Notes: generated by a model from the sequence alone, not told the origin. A stretch of DNA of 64,000 bases from an uncultured Acetatifactor sp. (GCA_910584375.1 CAJUAH010000009.1:88790-152789); one strand, 5' to 3'; positions 41,321 through 50,806 are shown, numbered from the stretch's first letter. Program-made: numbers and translations.

Positions 41321-41953
41321 TTACGCCGTAAACGGATTGTACCGCATCTCATGTTCTATGGTGGTGCTGTCCCCATGCCCCGGATATACCTTGGTCTCGC
41401 CGGGCAACGTATAGAGCTTATCCTTGATGGAGCGCACGATGCTGCTCATACTGCCGGTGGGGAAATCCGTCCGGCCCACCGACTCCGCGAACAGCGTATC
41501 CCCGCTGACCACAAATCCCGCCTCGGGAAAATAATAGCAGCAGCTGCCAATGGTATGTCCCGGCGTGGCAATGACCAGAAAATGCATCCCCGCCAGCGTC
41601 AGCTCCTGACCGTCCCTCAAAAACTCGTCCGGCGTCACCGTATAGGGCCTGCCCGCCATATCCGACACGTTGTTGTGGGAGTCCTCACACAACGCCTTCT
41701 CCGCATCCAGCGCATACAGTTTGACTCCCGCCATCTCCCGCAGTTCTTTCGTTCCCCATATATGGTCAAAATGCCCATGGGTCAGCAAAATGGCCTCCAC
41801 GGTTATGCCGTTTTTCTGCAAAGCGTCATAAATCCTGGCCCCCTGATCCGCCGGGTCCACCACGATCGCCCTCTTTTCATCTTCCCTGTAAATAAAATAG
41901 CAGTTGGTCTGGCAGGAGCCCAGCACCATTCTTCCGATCTTTGTCTCAGCCAT
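41321..41953 (-). CDS. MBL-fold metallo-hydrolase (glyoxalase II-like)
   Basis: A 210-residue hydrolase with the metallo-beta-lactamase fold: NCYFIYREDEKRAIVVDPAD, the metal-binding LTHGHFDHIWG, VIATPGHTIGSCCYYFPE, VSGDTLFAESVGRTDF and the last VYPGHGDSTTIEHE. This is the YqgX/GloB-like short form. It could hydrolyse a thioester such as S-lactoylglutathione analogues, but substrates of this group vary. It overlaps the relA stop by one base (TGATG), so its translation is coupled to relA. Confidence 0.88.
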   Translation of the reverse strand: MAETKIGRMVLGSCQTNCYFIYREDEKRAIVVDPADQGARIYDALQKNGITVEAILLTHGHFDHIWGTKELREMAGVKLYALDAEKALCEDSHNNVSDMAGRPYTVTPDEFLRDGQELTLAGMHFLVIATPGHTIGSCCYYFPEAGFVVSGDTLFAESVGRTDFPTGSMSSIVRSIKDKLYTLPGETKVYPGHGDSTTIEHEMRYNPFTA

Positions 41954-44262
41954 CAGCCCGTCGTCCTTTCTATGTCGATAACGCTCTCTATATTGCGTAT
42001 CTTGTCTATGATCCGGTTTAATTCCTCTCTGCCGGAGATCTCAAAGGCCGTCTGCAGCGTCGCCAGCCCCTGCTTGTTTGTCTTGGTGTTCATGGACAGA
42101 ATATCGATGTTTCTCTCCGTCAGCGCCTTGGAGATATCCGCCAGCAGGCCGTTGCGGTTATTGGCAAAAATACGGATTTCCGCCATATACTTGCCCTCCT
42201 GCGCGCCATCCCCGTCGCCGGTCTGCCACTCCGCGTCGATGAGTCTGGCCCGCTCCATCTCCGGCAGGCTCAGCATGTTCACGCAGTCCGTCCGGTGTAT
42301 GGAGATCCCTCTGCCTCTGGTCACAAAACCCACGATCTCGTCACCCGGCACCGGGGAACAGCACTTGGAAAAACGCACCGACAGATCCGCGATCCCCTTG
42401 ACCACGATACCGCTCCTGGAACGGCCGCTGCCGGGACGCATCATCATGGCGCCGTTTTCCACGATGGTCTGCAGTACCTCCTCGTTGCTCATCTCCTTCT
42501 TATGGTCCCTGTCGTAGAGTTCCTGCATCTTATTGATGATCTGTCCCTCTTTCAGAGCGCCGTGCCCGATGGCTGCCAGTACGGAATCCCAGTCGCGGAA
42601 ACCGTACTTGCGCATAATGGCCTCCATATAGGTATTCTTTATCAGATCGGATATATTGATGCCCTTGGCCTTGCAATAAGCGGCCAGCAGATCCTTACCC
42701 TTGACTATATTGTCTTCCTTTAATTCGTTTTTGAACCATTGATTGATCTTATTCTTGGCCTGGGTACTCTTGACCACATTCAGCCAGTCCCGGCTGGGCC
42801 CCTTGGAGTTCTGAGAGGTGATGATCTCGATACGGTCGCCGTTTTTGATCACATAGTCAATCGTCACCAGCCTGCCGTTCACTCTGGCTCCCACCATCTT
42901 ATTGCCCACCGCCGAATGGATATTGTAGGCAAAATCTATGGGTGTGGAACCCGCCGGCAGATTCTTGACCTCCCCGGTGGGAGTAAAGCAGTACACATTG
43001 TCGGAAAACAGGTCCAGATCGCTCTTTAACAGATTCATGAACTCCCGGTTGTCCGACATATCCCGCTGCCACTCCAGAATCTGCCGCAGCCATACCAGCT
43101 TTTCCTCCTCCTGCCCTTCCACCTTTTTGCCGTCGGAGGCCTCCTTGTACTTCCAGTGAGCCGCAATGCCGTATTCCGCTGCCTTATGCATCTCAAAAGT
43201 ACGGATCTGCACCTCAAAAGGCTGCCCGTTTGTGCCGATCAGCGTGGTGTGCAGGGACTGATACATATTGGCTTTAGGCATGGCAATATAATCCTTAAAC
43301 CGTCCGGGGATGGGCGTATAACGCTCATGAACCAATCCCAGAACCGCATAACAGTCTTTCACGGAATCCACGATGACCCGCACCGCGAACAGATCATAGA
43401 TCTGATCCAATGTCTTATTCTGATTCTTCATCTTCTTGTAGATGCTGAAAAAATGTTTGATACGGCCATCCACATGGGCACGGATGCCCTGGGCCTCAAT
43501 ATACCCCCGCACCTCGTCCACAATGCTCTGGATATACTTCTCCCGCACACTCTTTCGCACGGCAATCTTATCCACCAGATCGTAATACACTTCCGGCTCC
43601 AGATACTTCATGGACAGATCGTCCAGCTCAATCTTGATCTTGGATATACCCAGTCTCTGGGCAATGGGGGAATATATCTCTCTGGTCTCTCTGGCAATAC
43701 GGACCTGGCTCTCCGGTTTCTGGTATTTCAATGTACGCATATTGTGCAGTCGGTCCGCCAGTTTGATCATAATGACCCGGATATCCTTGGCCATGGCCAG
43801 AAACATCTTCCGCAGATTTTCCGCCTGCATCTCCAGTTTGGTGTCCGTGGGATCGTCCGTGCCTGACAGCGGAATCTTCTCCAGCTTGGTCACTCCGTCC
43901 ACCAACAGCGCCACGTCCTCACCAAATTCCCGGATCAGATCTTCTTCCGTCATGACGGTGTCTTCCACCACATCATGAAGAATACCCGCAACGATAGTCT
44001 CCTTATCCAATTCCAGCTCCGCCAGGATGATCGCCACATTCAGCGGATGGATGATATAAGGCTCGCCCGACTTGCGCCGCTGGTCCTTATGGGCCTCGCT
44101 GGCGATATTGTAGGCCTTTTCGATCATGGAAATATCATCGCTGGGGTGGTATTTTTTGACGCAGGAAATCAGATCCTGATACAACTGCTCAGGAGATGTA
44201 AATTCCGTTATCTGACCGACTCTTTCATCGTCGTCGAATATCACATCTTTTTCATCCTTCAT
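41953..44262 (-). CDS. relA: Bifunctional (p)ppGpp synthetase/hydrolase
   Basis: A 769-residue Rel protein controlling the stringent response. The HD hydrolase domain is intact (YIIHPLNVAIILAELELDKE, then ILHDVVEDT). The synthetase domain has RFKDYIAMPKANMYQSLHT. The TGS domain begins VYCFTPTGEVKNLPAGST, and an ACT domain ends the protein (RNGLLADISKALTERNIDILS). All parts are present, so it should both make and break (p)ppGpp. It follows apt by 74 bases and precedes the MBL gene with overlap, in the usual Firmicutes order. Confidence 0.96.
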   Translation of the reverse strand: MKDEKDVIFDDDERVGQITEFTSPEQLYQDLISCVKKYHPSDDISMIEKAYNIASEAHKDQRRKSGEPYIIHPLNVAIILAELELDKETIVAGILHDVVEDTVMTEEDLIREFGEDVALLVDGVTKLEKIPLSGTDDPTDTKLEMQAENLRKMFLAMAKDIRVIMIKLADRLHNMRTLKYQKPESQVRIARETREIYSPIAQRLGISKIKIELDDLSMKYLEPEVYYDLVDKIAVRKSVREKYIQSIVDEVRGYIEAQGIRAHVDGRIKHFFSIYKKMKNQNKTLDQIYDLFAVRVIVDSVKDCYAVLGLVHERYTPIPGRFKDYIAMPKANMYQSLHTTLIGTNGQPFEVQIRTFEMHKAAEYGIAAHWKYKEASDGKKVEGQEEEKLVWLRQILEWQRDMSDNREFMNLLKSDLDLFSDNVYCFTPTGEVKNLPAGSTPIDFAYNIHSAVGNKMVGARVNGRLVTIDYVIKNGDRIEIITSQNSKGPSRDWLNVVKSTQAKNKINQWFKNELKEDNIVKGKDLLAAYCKAKGINISDLIKNTYMEAIMRKYGFRDWDSVLAAIGHGALKEGQIINKMQELYDRDHKKEMSNEEVLQTIVENGAMMMRPGSGRSRSGIVVKGIADLSVRFSKCCSPVPGDEIVGFVTRGRGISIHRTDCVNMLSLPEMERARLIDAEWQTGDGDGAQEGKYMAEIRIFANNRNGLLADISKALTERNIDILSMNTKTNKQGLATLQTAFEISGREELNRIIDKIRNIESVIDIERTTG

Positions 44263-44309
44263 AACGTCTCATGCCTTTCTGTAACCCCTGAACCCACAGG
44301 CCCCCAATG

Positions 44310-44348
44310 CCCGGCAGGAATATGTATAAGTACCTGCTAATTGCCGGG
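44310..44348 (-). other. Hairpin in the apt-relA gap
   Basis: CCCGGCA (44310-44316) pairs with TGCCGGG (44342-44348), and inner AGCAGG/CCTGC bases extend it. It overlaps the apt stop and is followed by no U tract, so it may moderate read-through into relA rather than stop it. Confidence 0.4.
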
Positions 44349-44861
44349 ATACGTTATGGCCGCCTCCAGTCGGTAATCCGCAATCCGCTCCCGGCCCTTT
44401 AATCCGGCCAGTTCCATCAGCACCACAACGCCTACCACTTCTCCGCCCAGGCTCTCGATCAGTTTAATCATGGCCTCGGTGGTACCGCCTGTGGCGATCA
44501 GATCGTCCACGACCAGAACCTTCTGACCGGGCTTGATGCTGTCCTTGTGCATCTCGATCGTAGCCTGCCCATACTCCAGATCATAGGTTTTCTCCACTGT
44601 CTCACAGGGCAGCTTTCCCTTTTTCCGGATCAGCACAAAAGGCTTGTGGTTATTGTACGCGATAGGAGTTCCAAAGATAAATCCTCTGGACTCCGGCCCG
44701 GCTACCACATCATACTCCAGATCCCGTATCTTGCCCTCCATGGTATCGATGGCCAGGCGCAGACCGTCCGCATCCTGCAGCACACTGGTCACATCCCTGA
44801 AAATAATGCCTTTCTCCGGGAAATCCGGAATACTTCTCACATACTCTTCCAAAGCTTTCAT
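44337..44861 (-). CDS. apt: Adenine phosphoribosyltransferase
   Basis: A 174-residue enzyme of purine salvage making AMP from adenine and PRPP. It has IPDFPEKGIIFRDVTSVLQD, AGPESRGFIFGTPIAYN, FVLIRKKGKLPCETV and the PRPP loop VLVVDDLIATGGT. Start ATG 44861 is chosen because GGAGGG lies seven bases upstream; an in-frame ATG at 44876 is part of that SD. Next to relA, as in most Firmicutes. Confidence 0.97.
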   Translation of the reverse strand: MKALEEYVRSIPDFPEKGIIFRDVTSVLQDADGLRLAIDTMEGKIRDLEYDVVAGPESRGFIFGTPIAYNNHKPFVLIRKKGKLPCETVEKTYDLEYGQATIEMHKDSIKPGQKVLVVDDLIATGGTTEAMIKLIESLGGEVVGVVVLMELAGLKGRERIADYRLEAAITYPGN

Positions 44862-44999
44862 GTTCGTACCCTCCATTTTAATTCTTTATATACCTTCTGA
44901 CACGCATTGCCCACAGACGATATCCGGCCGCCCCGCCCATTGACAAAATGTGCCTTTATCAACAATTTGTTCCTATTATAGTATTATTTGTGCGGAAAG

Positions 45000-45878
45000 T
45001 CAAAATATTCTTTCGTATTCGCTCCTCCAAATGCATTTTATGTAGCGATACCGACATTTGTTCCCTGTAAACTTCCGAAACATGTCCCGTAAACCTCTTT
45101 TTTCCGTCCCCGGATCCGAAAGCTCCGATACCAAAAAGGAGGCGTCGGGATATCGCAGTTGGGGATCCGTGTAAAGACAGTGTTCCAACAGCCGTTGCAT
45201 CCTTCTCCCGATCCCGCTGTGTCTGCAGCAATAGTTTTCCGTGTCATAGGGCGGCTTACACGGATCCTGACCGGTCAGCATATAGGCCAGGAGCTTGCCC
45301 ACCCCATAAACATCGCAGGCGGGCGAGATATCCGCTCCGTTCCAGAACTGCTCCGGGGCGCTGTAGCCGTAGGTTCCCGCCCTGACTTTACCCTGCGCCC
45401 CCGCCGCGCATACCGCTCCCAGATCCACCAGTCTGACCCGGCCCTGGGGCGTGATCATCACATTGTCCGCTTTTATGTCCCGGTAGACGTACATGGGCCG
45501 GGAGCCGTGCAGGCAGGCCAGTCCCATCGCCACTTCCCGGGCGATGCCCGCCGCCGCTCTCTCAGGCATCCCCGCCGGATATTTATCCATCAGTCTTCCC
45601 AGCGTCATTCCGGGTATATATTCCATCACCAGATAGGCTCCCTCCGACAGTACGCCGTCCCCCATCCATCGGGGAAAACAGGGATGGCTCAATCCCCGCA
45701 GGAGCACGGCCTCGGCCTTGAGCCTCTCCGCATCGTCACTGTATTTCAGAGCGCAGACCCGCCCCGTCCCCTTCTCCTGGACACGGTACACCCGCGCGGT
45801 GACGCCGCTCCCCAGTTCCTCCAGTATCTCATATCCCGCCATATCTCCCGGCGGATGATTCCCTTTTCTCTTTTCCAT
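45000..45878 (-). CDS. Hanks-type serine/threonine protein kinase
   Basis: A 292-residue cytosolic kinase. The Gly-rich loop is ELGSGVTARVYRV, the ATP-anchoring Lys lies in CALKYS, the catalytic loop is YRDIKADNVMI (Tyr replaces the His of HRD), the metal-binding motif is VDLGAV (DLG for DFG), and the P+1 loop is GTYGYSAPEQF. All key Asp and Lys residues are kept, so it should be active. It has no membrane helix or PASTA repeats, unlike PrkC. It follows a degenerate PP2C-like gene by 33 bases and probably works with it. Targets unknown. Confidence 0.85.
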   Translation of the reverse strand: MEKRKGNHPPGDMAGYEILEELGSGVTARVYRVQEKGTGRVCALKYSDDAERLKAEAVLLRGLSHPCFPRWMGDGVLSEGAYLVMEYIPGMTLGRLMDKYPAGMPERAAAGIAREVAMGLACLHGSRPMYVYRDIKADNVMITPQGRVRLVDLGAVCAAGAQGKVRAGTYGYSAPEQFWNGADISPACDVYGVGKLLAYMLTGQDPCKPPYDTENYCCRHSGIGRRMQRLLEHCLYTDPQLRYPDASFLVSELSDPGTEKRGLRDMFRKFTGNKCRYRYIKCIWRSEYERIF

Positions 45879-45911
45879 AACTCGCTCCCCGCAGATTAAG
45901 TATCTCTCCCT

Positions 45912-46529
45912 TTACAGCACCTGTAAGTAAATTCCTCCAACAGCTCCCCTGTTCCCCCGGCTGCGTCCCTCCCGGTACATCTCTCTCAGCCGTCTGCCAA
46001 TGCCCTCCTCCTGATCCAGCCCTTTTCCGTGCAGGATCTGGCACACTTCCTCCCGCAGGAGATTCCCGGTAAGCTCCGGCGTATGCAGCAGCAACCCCGC
46101 TCCCCGCTGGATCCTGCCGTACAGCGGCGTTTCCAGCCTCTTCATCCGCGGACGGTTGTATCTGTAATTTATAAGCTGCGCCGTCACATCCCCCCGGCCG
46201 AACAGACAAAAAGCGTTTCCCACCAACATGGCCGCACAGTATCCCCAGGGTTCCCGCCAGGGCAGCTCCCCGCAGAGGCGGCGCAGCTCCGGCTCCAACA
46301 GTTCCCAGGGAGCGGGCGCTGCCCGGCTCTCACAGGCGGGGAGGCATATGCGGTGAAACCATTCTGTCAACTGCTCCGTCAGACTTGCCTCTCTCTCCTC
46401 CGGACTGTGGCAGACGCCAAAAAGAGCGATCTCCCTTCCCCGCACCTTCACCTGCTGCAATACCAGAGACACCGGATTGGTCCCGCCATCCGCAGCATTC
46501 TCCCATATATAGTTTGAAATAATACTCAT
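45912..46529 (-). CDS. Degenerate PP2C-like protein paired with the kinase
   Basis: A 205-residue protein starting at ATG 46529 after GGAGGG. Its plan follows PP2C phosphatases: ALFGVCHSPEER in place of the FxVCDGMGG motif, WGYCAAMLVGNAFCLFGRGDV in place of the GCTA...GDSR region, GAGLLLHTPELTGNL in place of LLLCSDGLT, and GNRGAVGGIYLQVL in place of DNISAIVV. The metal-binding Asp residues are mostly lost, so it is probably not a working phosphatase. It may bind phosphorylated protein or the kinase. The assignment rests on pattern and the kinase next to it; a search would be needed to confirm. Confidence 0.5.
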   Translation of the reverse strand: MSIISNYIWENAADGGTNPVSLVLQQVKVRGREIALFGVCHSPEEREASLTEQLTEWFHRICLPACESRAAPAPWELLEPELRRLCGELPWREPWGYCAAMLVGNAFCLFGRGDVTAQLINYRYNRPRMKRLETPLYGRIQRGAGLLLHTPELTGNLLREEVCQILHGKGLDQEEGIGRRLREMYREGRSRGNRGAVGGIYLQVL

Positions 46530-46682
46530 TACACCCTCCAATTCTAAGCTCTGTATCCGTCATTTCCATGCCGATACAGGTAAAATAATTCCCCTGCGCC
46601 GTCAGAACATTGCCTGTTAAAATGTTAAGTCCTTGAAATGTGGGGAGAAATCCCCAAAAACTGTTCCAGAATAAGTTTGCTC

Positions 46683-46715
46683 CCGCCGGTCAGAGAAGAC
46701 TCTCTGACCCGGCGG
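46683..46715 (-). terminator. Strong hairpin after rseP
   Basis: CCGCCGG-TCAGAGA pairs with TCTCTGA-CCCGGCGG around AGAC, 14 bp with one bulge, 16 bases after the rseP stop. There is no U tract after it, so it could be a terminator of the Rho-independent non-canonical kind or an mRNA 3' stabiliser. Confidence 0.5.
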
Positions 46716-46730
46716 AACCGCAACAGGAAA

Positions 46731-47795
46731 TCAGAATCCGAAAATATTCCGTAGATCGTTGAAAAATACCACTGCCATCAGGATCATAAAGAACACCAGA
46801 CCGATAAAGTGTACCATGCCTTCCTTTTCCGGCGGTATCGGCTTGCCTCTGACCACCTCCACCAGCATAAACACCAGTCTGCCTCCGTCCAACGCGGGGA
46901 TGGGCAGCAGATTCAGGATGCCCAGATTGATGGTCAGCAGCAATGTGATATATCCCATGTTCAGAGCCACCGTCTCCCAGCCATACTGCTTTGCCTGGGT
47001 ATAGGTCTTGCCCACCACATTGACGGCAATCCCCACCGGGCCCGCCACCTCGTCCCTCTTCACCTGCCCGCGCAGCATCAGGCCCAGGCTCTGCCATGTG
47101 GAGCGGACGCAATACCGTATCTCGTACCATGCGTATTTCAGCACGTTCAGCCCTTCGGCTTTCAACGGCTCGCCTATATAGATGCCCATAGCATAGCTGC
47201 CGGTGGACGCATTCAGCGTTGGAGTCATGGTGACCGTGTAACGCTGCCCGTCCCTCTCATATTCCAGCGTAAACTCCCTGCCATTGTTGACACGGTTAAA
47301 CAGTGTCACCTCATCCCGCAGATACACCTTTTCTCCGTTCAGCGCAGTGATCACATCCCCGGCCTGAAGCCCCGCCTGCTGCGCGGCTCCACCGTCTATC
47401 ACTTCGGATATCACCGGGTCGTAGAACACCATCACCCCCGCCAGAATCAGGGCGATAATAATCCCGAGAATAAAGTTGAATACCGGACCGGCCAGCACGG
47501 TGGATATCCGTGACCAGACCTTCGCGTGAAGAAAGGAACCTTCCGTATTCTCCCCCTCCTGCGTATTCAATCCGTCCTCCCCCTCAAACATACAGGCGCC
47601 GCCTAAAGGCAGCAGTTTGACGGAATACTTGGTCTCTCTCTTTTTCCAGGAAAATACAGTGGGCCCCATACCGATGGCAAATTCCACCACATGTATGCCG
47701 TTGGCCTTGGCGATCAGATAATGCCCGAATTCATGGGAGATCACCACCACGCCAAATATCAGGATAAATAAAACAAACGTCATCAATGTTGTCAT
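46731..47795 (-). CDS. rseP: Site-2 intramembrane metalloprotease RseP
   Basis: A 354-residue M50 protease. The zinc-binding HEFGH is in the first helix (VVISHEFGHYLIAKANGI), one PDZ domain lies at about residues 125-210 (DVITALNGEKVYLRDEV), and the second zinc ligand is in NLLPIPALDGGRLVF. It cuts anti-sigma factors and signal peptide remnants within the membrane. It has one PDZ rather than the two of E. coli, as usual in Firmicutes. It follows dxr by 7 bases at the end of the pyrH-frr-uppS-cdsA-dxr-rseP run. Confidence 0.95.
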   Translation of the reverse strand: MTTLMTFVLFILIFGVVVISHEFGHYLIAKANGIHVVEFAIGMGPTVFSWKKRETKYSVKLLPLGGACMFEGEDGLNTQEGENTEGSFLHAKVWSRISTVLAGPVFNFILGIIIALILAGVMVFYDPVISEVIDGGAAQQAGLQAGDVITALNGEKVYLRDEVTLFNRVNNGREFTLEYERDGQRYTVTMTPTLNASTGSYAMGIYIGEPLKAEGLNVLKYAWYEIRYCVRSTWQSLGLMLRGQVKRDEVAGPVGIAVNVVGKTYTQAKQYGWETVALNMGYITLLLTINLGILNLLPIPALDGGRLVFMLVEVVRGKPIPPEKEGMVHFIGLVFFMILMAVVFFNDLRNIFGF

Positions 47796-47802
47796 ACCGT
47801 TC

Positions 47803-48948
47803 TCACACCAGCTCTCCTATATAGTCATATACGCTCTGTTCAGCTGCCAGAATCTGATCCACATCCGGCGACTCCACCACCGTATGGTGTTCCATACAGC
47901 GCCGTATCAGCTCCGGTATCCGCAGATATCCGATCCTGCGATCCAAAAACAGCGCTACAGCCTTCTCATTGGCGGCATTGTATACTGTGGGCATGCTGCC
48001 CCCCTGCTCCAGCGCCTGATACGCCAGTCTCAATCCCTGGAACGTCTCCATGTCCGGTTCCTCAAAGGTCACACCGCCCAGGCCAAAAAAGTCAACCCGG
48101 TTACCCCGCATCTCTCTCCTGTCCGGGTAAAACAGAGCATACTGAATGGGAAGTTTCATATCCGGCACTCCCAGCTGGGCAATCACCGCCCCGTCAATGT
48201 ACTCCACCATGGAGTGAATGATACTCTGGGGATGCACTACCACCTGTATCCGGGAAGGCTCCACGTCAAACAGCCACTTGGCCTCCATGACCTCCAATCC
48301 TTTGTTGACCAGCGTGGAAGAATCTATCGTAATCTTTTTTCCCATGTTCCAGTTGGGATGTCTCAGCGCATCCTCCGGCTTGATCTGCTCCAGCTGATCC
48401 CTTGTCTTTCCGCGAAAAGGCCCTCCAGAGGCCGTCAGCAGGATCCTGCTGATCCTTTTCCCGGGTTCCCCGTTCAGCGATTGGAAGATGGCGCTGTGTT
48501 CGCTGTCCACCGGCAATATGGACACGCCCCGCTCTCTGGCCAGCGGCATGATGATATGTCCCGCGCACACCAATGTCTCCTTGTTCGCCAACGCGATATC
48601 CTTCCCCGCCTGGATTGCCGCTATAGTGGGTCTGATACCAATCATGCCCACAATTGCCGTAACCAATACCTGCACCTGAGGCATGACCGCGATCTCCAGC
48701 AATCCTTCCATACCCTGCAGCACCTGTACCGGGCAGTCCGCCACACGGATCCGCAGTTCTCTGGCCGCCTCCTCGGACCACATAGCCACCGTTTTTGGTT
48801 GAAATTCCCGAATCTGTCTCTCCATCAGCGCCACATTGCTGTTCGCCGCCAGAGCTTCTACCGCCAGCTCCTCCCCATTGTTTTTCACAATCTCCAGAGT
48901 CTGGGTGCCTATAGAACCGGTAGAACCCAATATCGCAATCCTTTTCAT
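47803..48948 (-). CDS. dxr: 1-deoxy-D-xylulose 5-phosphate reductoisomerase
   Basis: A 381-residue enzyme of the MEP isoprenoid pathway, turning DXP into MEP with NADPH. KRIAILGSTGSIGTQTLEIV is the NADPH-binding start, ILPVDSEHSAIFQ and LLTASGGPFRG line the active site, and RHPNWNMGKKITIDSSTLVNKG follows. ATG 48948 is chosen, with AAGAGGATAG upstream; the frame is open for 40 more codons, but these are built from a duplicated stretch without protein-like character. Lies between cdsA and rseP. Confidence 0.96.
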   Translation of the reverse strand: MKRIAILGSTGSIGTQTLEIVKNNGEELAVEALAANSNVALMERQIREFQPKTVAMWSEEAARELRIRVADCPVQVLQGMEGLLEIAVMPQVQVLVTAIVGMIGIRPTIAAIQAGKDIALANKETLVCAGHIIMPLARERGVSILPVDSEHSAIFQSLNGEPGKRISRILLTASGGPFRGKTRDQLEQIKPEDALRHPNWNMGKKITIDSSTLVNKGLEVMEAKWLFDVEPSRIQVVVHPQSIIHSMVEYIDGAVIAQLGVPDMKLPIQYALFYPDRREMRGNRVDFFGLGGVTFEEPDMETFQGLRLAYQALEQGGSMPTVYNAANEKAVALFLDRRIGYLRIPELIRRCMEHHTVVESPDVDQILAAEQSVYDYIGELV

Positions 48949-48960
48949 ACTATCCTCTTC

Positions 48961-49032
48961 CCCGCATACCGCCGACTGTACCGACGGCATCGCGTCCTTC
49001 CCCGATTCTCTCTCCCGCATACCGCCGACTGT
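48961..49032. repeat. 19-bp direct repeat between cdsA and dxr
   Basis: CCCGCATACCGCCGACTGT occurs at 48961-48979 and 49014-49032, 53 bases apart. It spans the cdsA-dxr gap. Confidence 0.7.
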
Positions 49033-49054
49033 GCCGGTGTCACCGCGCTGTCCC

Positions 49055-49885
49055 TCATCTCGCCGCATGCAGCATAAGTACCGACAGAAAATAGATCATG
49101 GGAGCCGTGACGATCACACTGTCAAACCGATCCATTATACCGCCATGCCCCGGCAGGATCTTCCCGTAATCTTTGATCTCATAGTTTCTTTTGATGGCGG
49201 AGGCCGCCAGATCACCCACCATGGACATCAGCGCGCCCACGGCGCAGATGAACACAATGACCCACAGCACCTTTTCGTCCGGAACCACCGGCTCTATGAC
49301 AAAATAGGCATAGAGTCCGCCCAGCAGCGCCGACCCGGCCACGCCGCCTATACAGCCCTCCAGCGACTTGTGGGGACTGAGGATCGGAAAGATCTTTTTT
49401 CTGCCGATCAGCTTGCCCACGCAGTAAGCGCAGGTATCGCATCCCCAGGAGCTGATCAGGATCAGCCACACCAGATAGATACCCAACCGTCCCGCTCTGG
49501 TCATATACATAAAGGAGAGCATCACCGGTGCGTACAGAAAGGAAAAAACCGCCGCCACCACCTGCCGCGCGTGATATCTGGGAAACAGCGCCACATACAG
49601 AAACATCTCCGCCATAAACACCAGGACGATGCACATCAGCATTATTGTAGTATCCTGCCAGATATACATGGCCGCATAATAGAGTACCACACCGGCCAGG
49701 CCCGCGATCTCCAATCCGTTGAAACCTTTTTCCGCCGTATTTACCTTCTGTGCCTTTGTCAGTTCCCGATATCCCGCCAGGGAGATCAGCAACAGTATCC
49801 CTGCCAGATAAGGCCCGCCCAGCCACATGGTCGCCAGCGCTACGACCACCATGACGATACCGCTGAAGAGTCTGGTCCAAAACAT
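49055..49885 (-). CDS. cdsA: Phosphatidate cytidylyltransferase
   Basis: A 276-residue membrane enzyme making CDP-diacylglycerol from phosphatidate and CTP. It has seven or eight helices and the family signature near the end, AIKRNYEIKDYGKILPGHGG followed by IMDRFDS. ATG 49885 is chosen for GAGG eight bases upstream; ATG 49906 is possible but lacks an SD. It lies between uppS and dxr. Confidence 0.95.
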   Translation of the reverse strand: MFWTRLFSGIVMVVVALATMWLGGPYLAGILLLISLAGYRELTKAQKVNTAEKGFNGLEIAGLAGVVLYYAAMYIWQDTTIMLMCIVLVFMAEMFLYVALFPRYHARQVVAAVFSFLYAPVMLSFMYMTRAGRLGIYLVWLILISSWGCDTCAYCVGKLIGRKKIFPILSPHKSLEGCIGGVAGSALLGGLYAYFVIEPVVPDEKVLWVIVFICAVGALMSMVGDLAASAIKRNYEIKDYGKILPGHGGIMDRFDSVIVTAPMIYFLSVLMLHAAR

Positions 49886-49960
49886 TTGTCTGCCTCTTTT
49901 CCGCATACCGCAGTCCAGCCTGCGATTCCGCATATATTTCGTATTATAAAGTAATAGAAA

Positions 49961-50713
49961 TCACTCCTCAGAGACCCTGCCGTATCTCCTGTCCCTATGA
50001 TTATATGCCTCCACGGCCTTGACCAATTCTTCCCTGTCAAAGTCCGGCCAGGCGACCGGCGTAAAATAGAACTCCGTGTAAGCCAGCTGCCACAGCAGGA
50101 AATTGGATATACGCTGTTCGTTGCAGGTACGGATCAGCAGATCCGGCTCCGGGATATCATGGGTGTCCAGATAGTCGCCGACCGTCTGCTCTGTGATATC
50201 CCCCGGATCCAAAACGCCGCTCCGAATATCCTGCCCCATATGCCGCATCGCGCGAACGATTTCGTCCCGTCCTCCATAGTTGATCGCGATCTGGAAATGC
50301 AGGCCGTCGTTATCCTTCGTCGCCTCCTCCAGCTCCTGGATCCGCGTCCGAATATCTTCATCCAGCCGGGATTTTTCCCCCAGCACCCGAACGCACATGC
50401 GGTTTTTCTCCGCCGTTTTCAGACAGGTCTTCATATAATTGCGCAGCAGCCGCATCAGCGCGTCCACCTCATCTCTGGGCCGGGTCCAGTTCTCCGTGGA
50501 AAAGGCATACACCGTCAGGTATTGGATCCCCATACGATATGCCTCCTCGCAGATCACTTCCACGGTCTTGGCCCCCTCCACATGTCCCATATTGCGAGGC
50601 ATTCCTTTGGCCTTCGCCCAGCGCCCGTTGCCGTCTAAAATGATTGCCACATGTCGCGGCATCTTCAGATCTTCTCTGCCATTTCCTGCCATACTCTCTC
50701 CACTCACTGCCAT
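49961..50713 (-). CDS. uppS: Isoprenyl (undecaprenyl-diphosphate) synthase
   Basis: A 250-residue cis-prenyltransferase making the C55 lipid carrier for cell-wall synthesis. The motifs are VAIILDGNGRWAKAKG with the catalytic Asp, RNMGHVEGAK, LTVYAFSTENWTRP, and DLLIRTCNEQRISNFLLWQ followed by TEFYF. The RTxGExR motif reads RTCNEQR, with Gly replaced by Asn. Start ATG 50713 has GGAGG five bases away; ATG 50692 is an alternative. It is 124 bases after frr, with a hairpin in the gap. Confidence 0.95.
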   Translation of the reverse strand: MAVSGESMAGNGREDLKMPRHVAIILDGNGRWAKAKGMPRNMGHVEGAKTVEVICEEAYRMGIQYLTVYAFSTENWTRPRDEVDALMRLLRNYMKTCLKTAEKNRMCVRVLGEKSRLDEDIRTRIQELEEATKDNDGLHFQIAINYGGRDEIVRAMRHMGQDIRSGVLDPGDITEQTVGDYLDTHDIPEPDLLIRTCNEQRISNFLLWQLAYTEFYFTPVAWPDFDREELVKAVEAYNHRDRRYGRVSEE

Positions 50714-50767
50714 ACCGCCCTCCGCCCCCGGGTGTTTCCGTAAGGAACTGTGCGTAAATACATGGAA

Positions 50768-50806
50768 AGGGAGCAGTCCTCACCCTGTCGGATGATGACT
50801 GTCCCT
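50768..50806 (-). other. Hairpin in the frr-uppS gap
   Basis: AGGGAGCAGTC (50768-50778) and GACTG-TCCCT (50797-50806) pair with one bulge. No U tract follows on the minus strand. It may tune read-through between frr and uppS. Confidence 0.35.
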
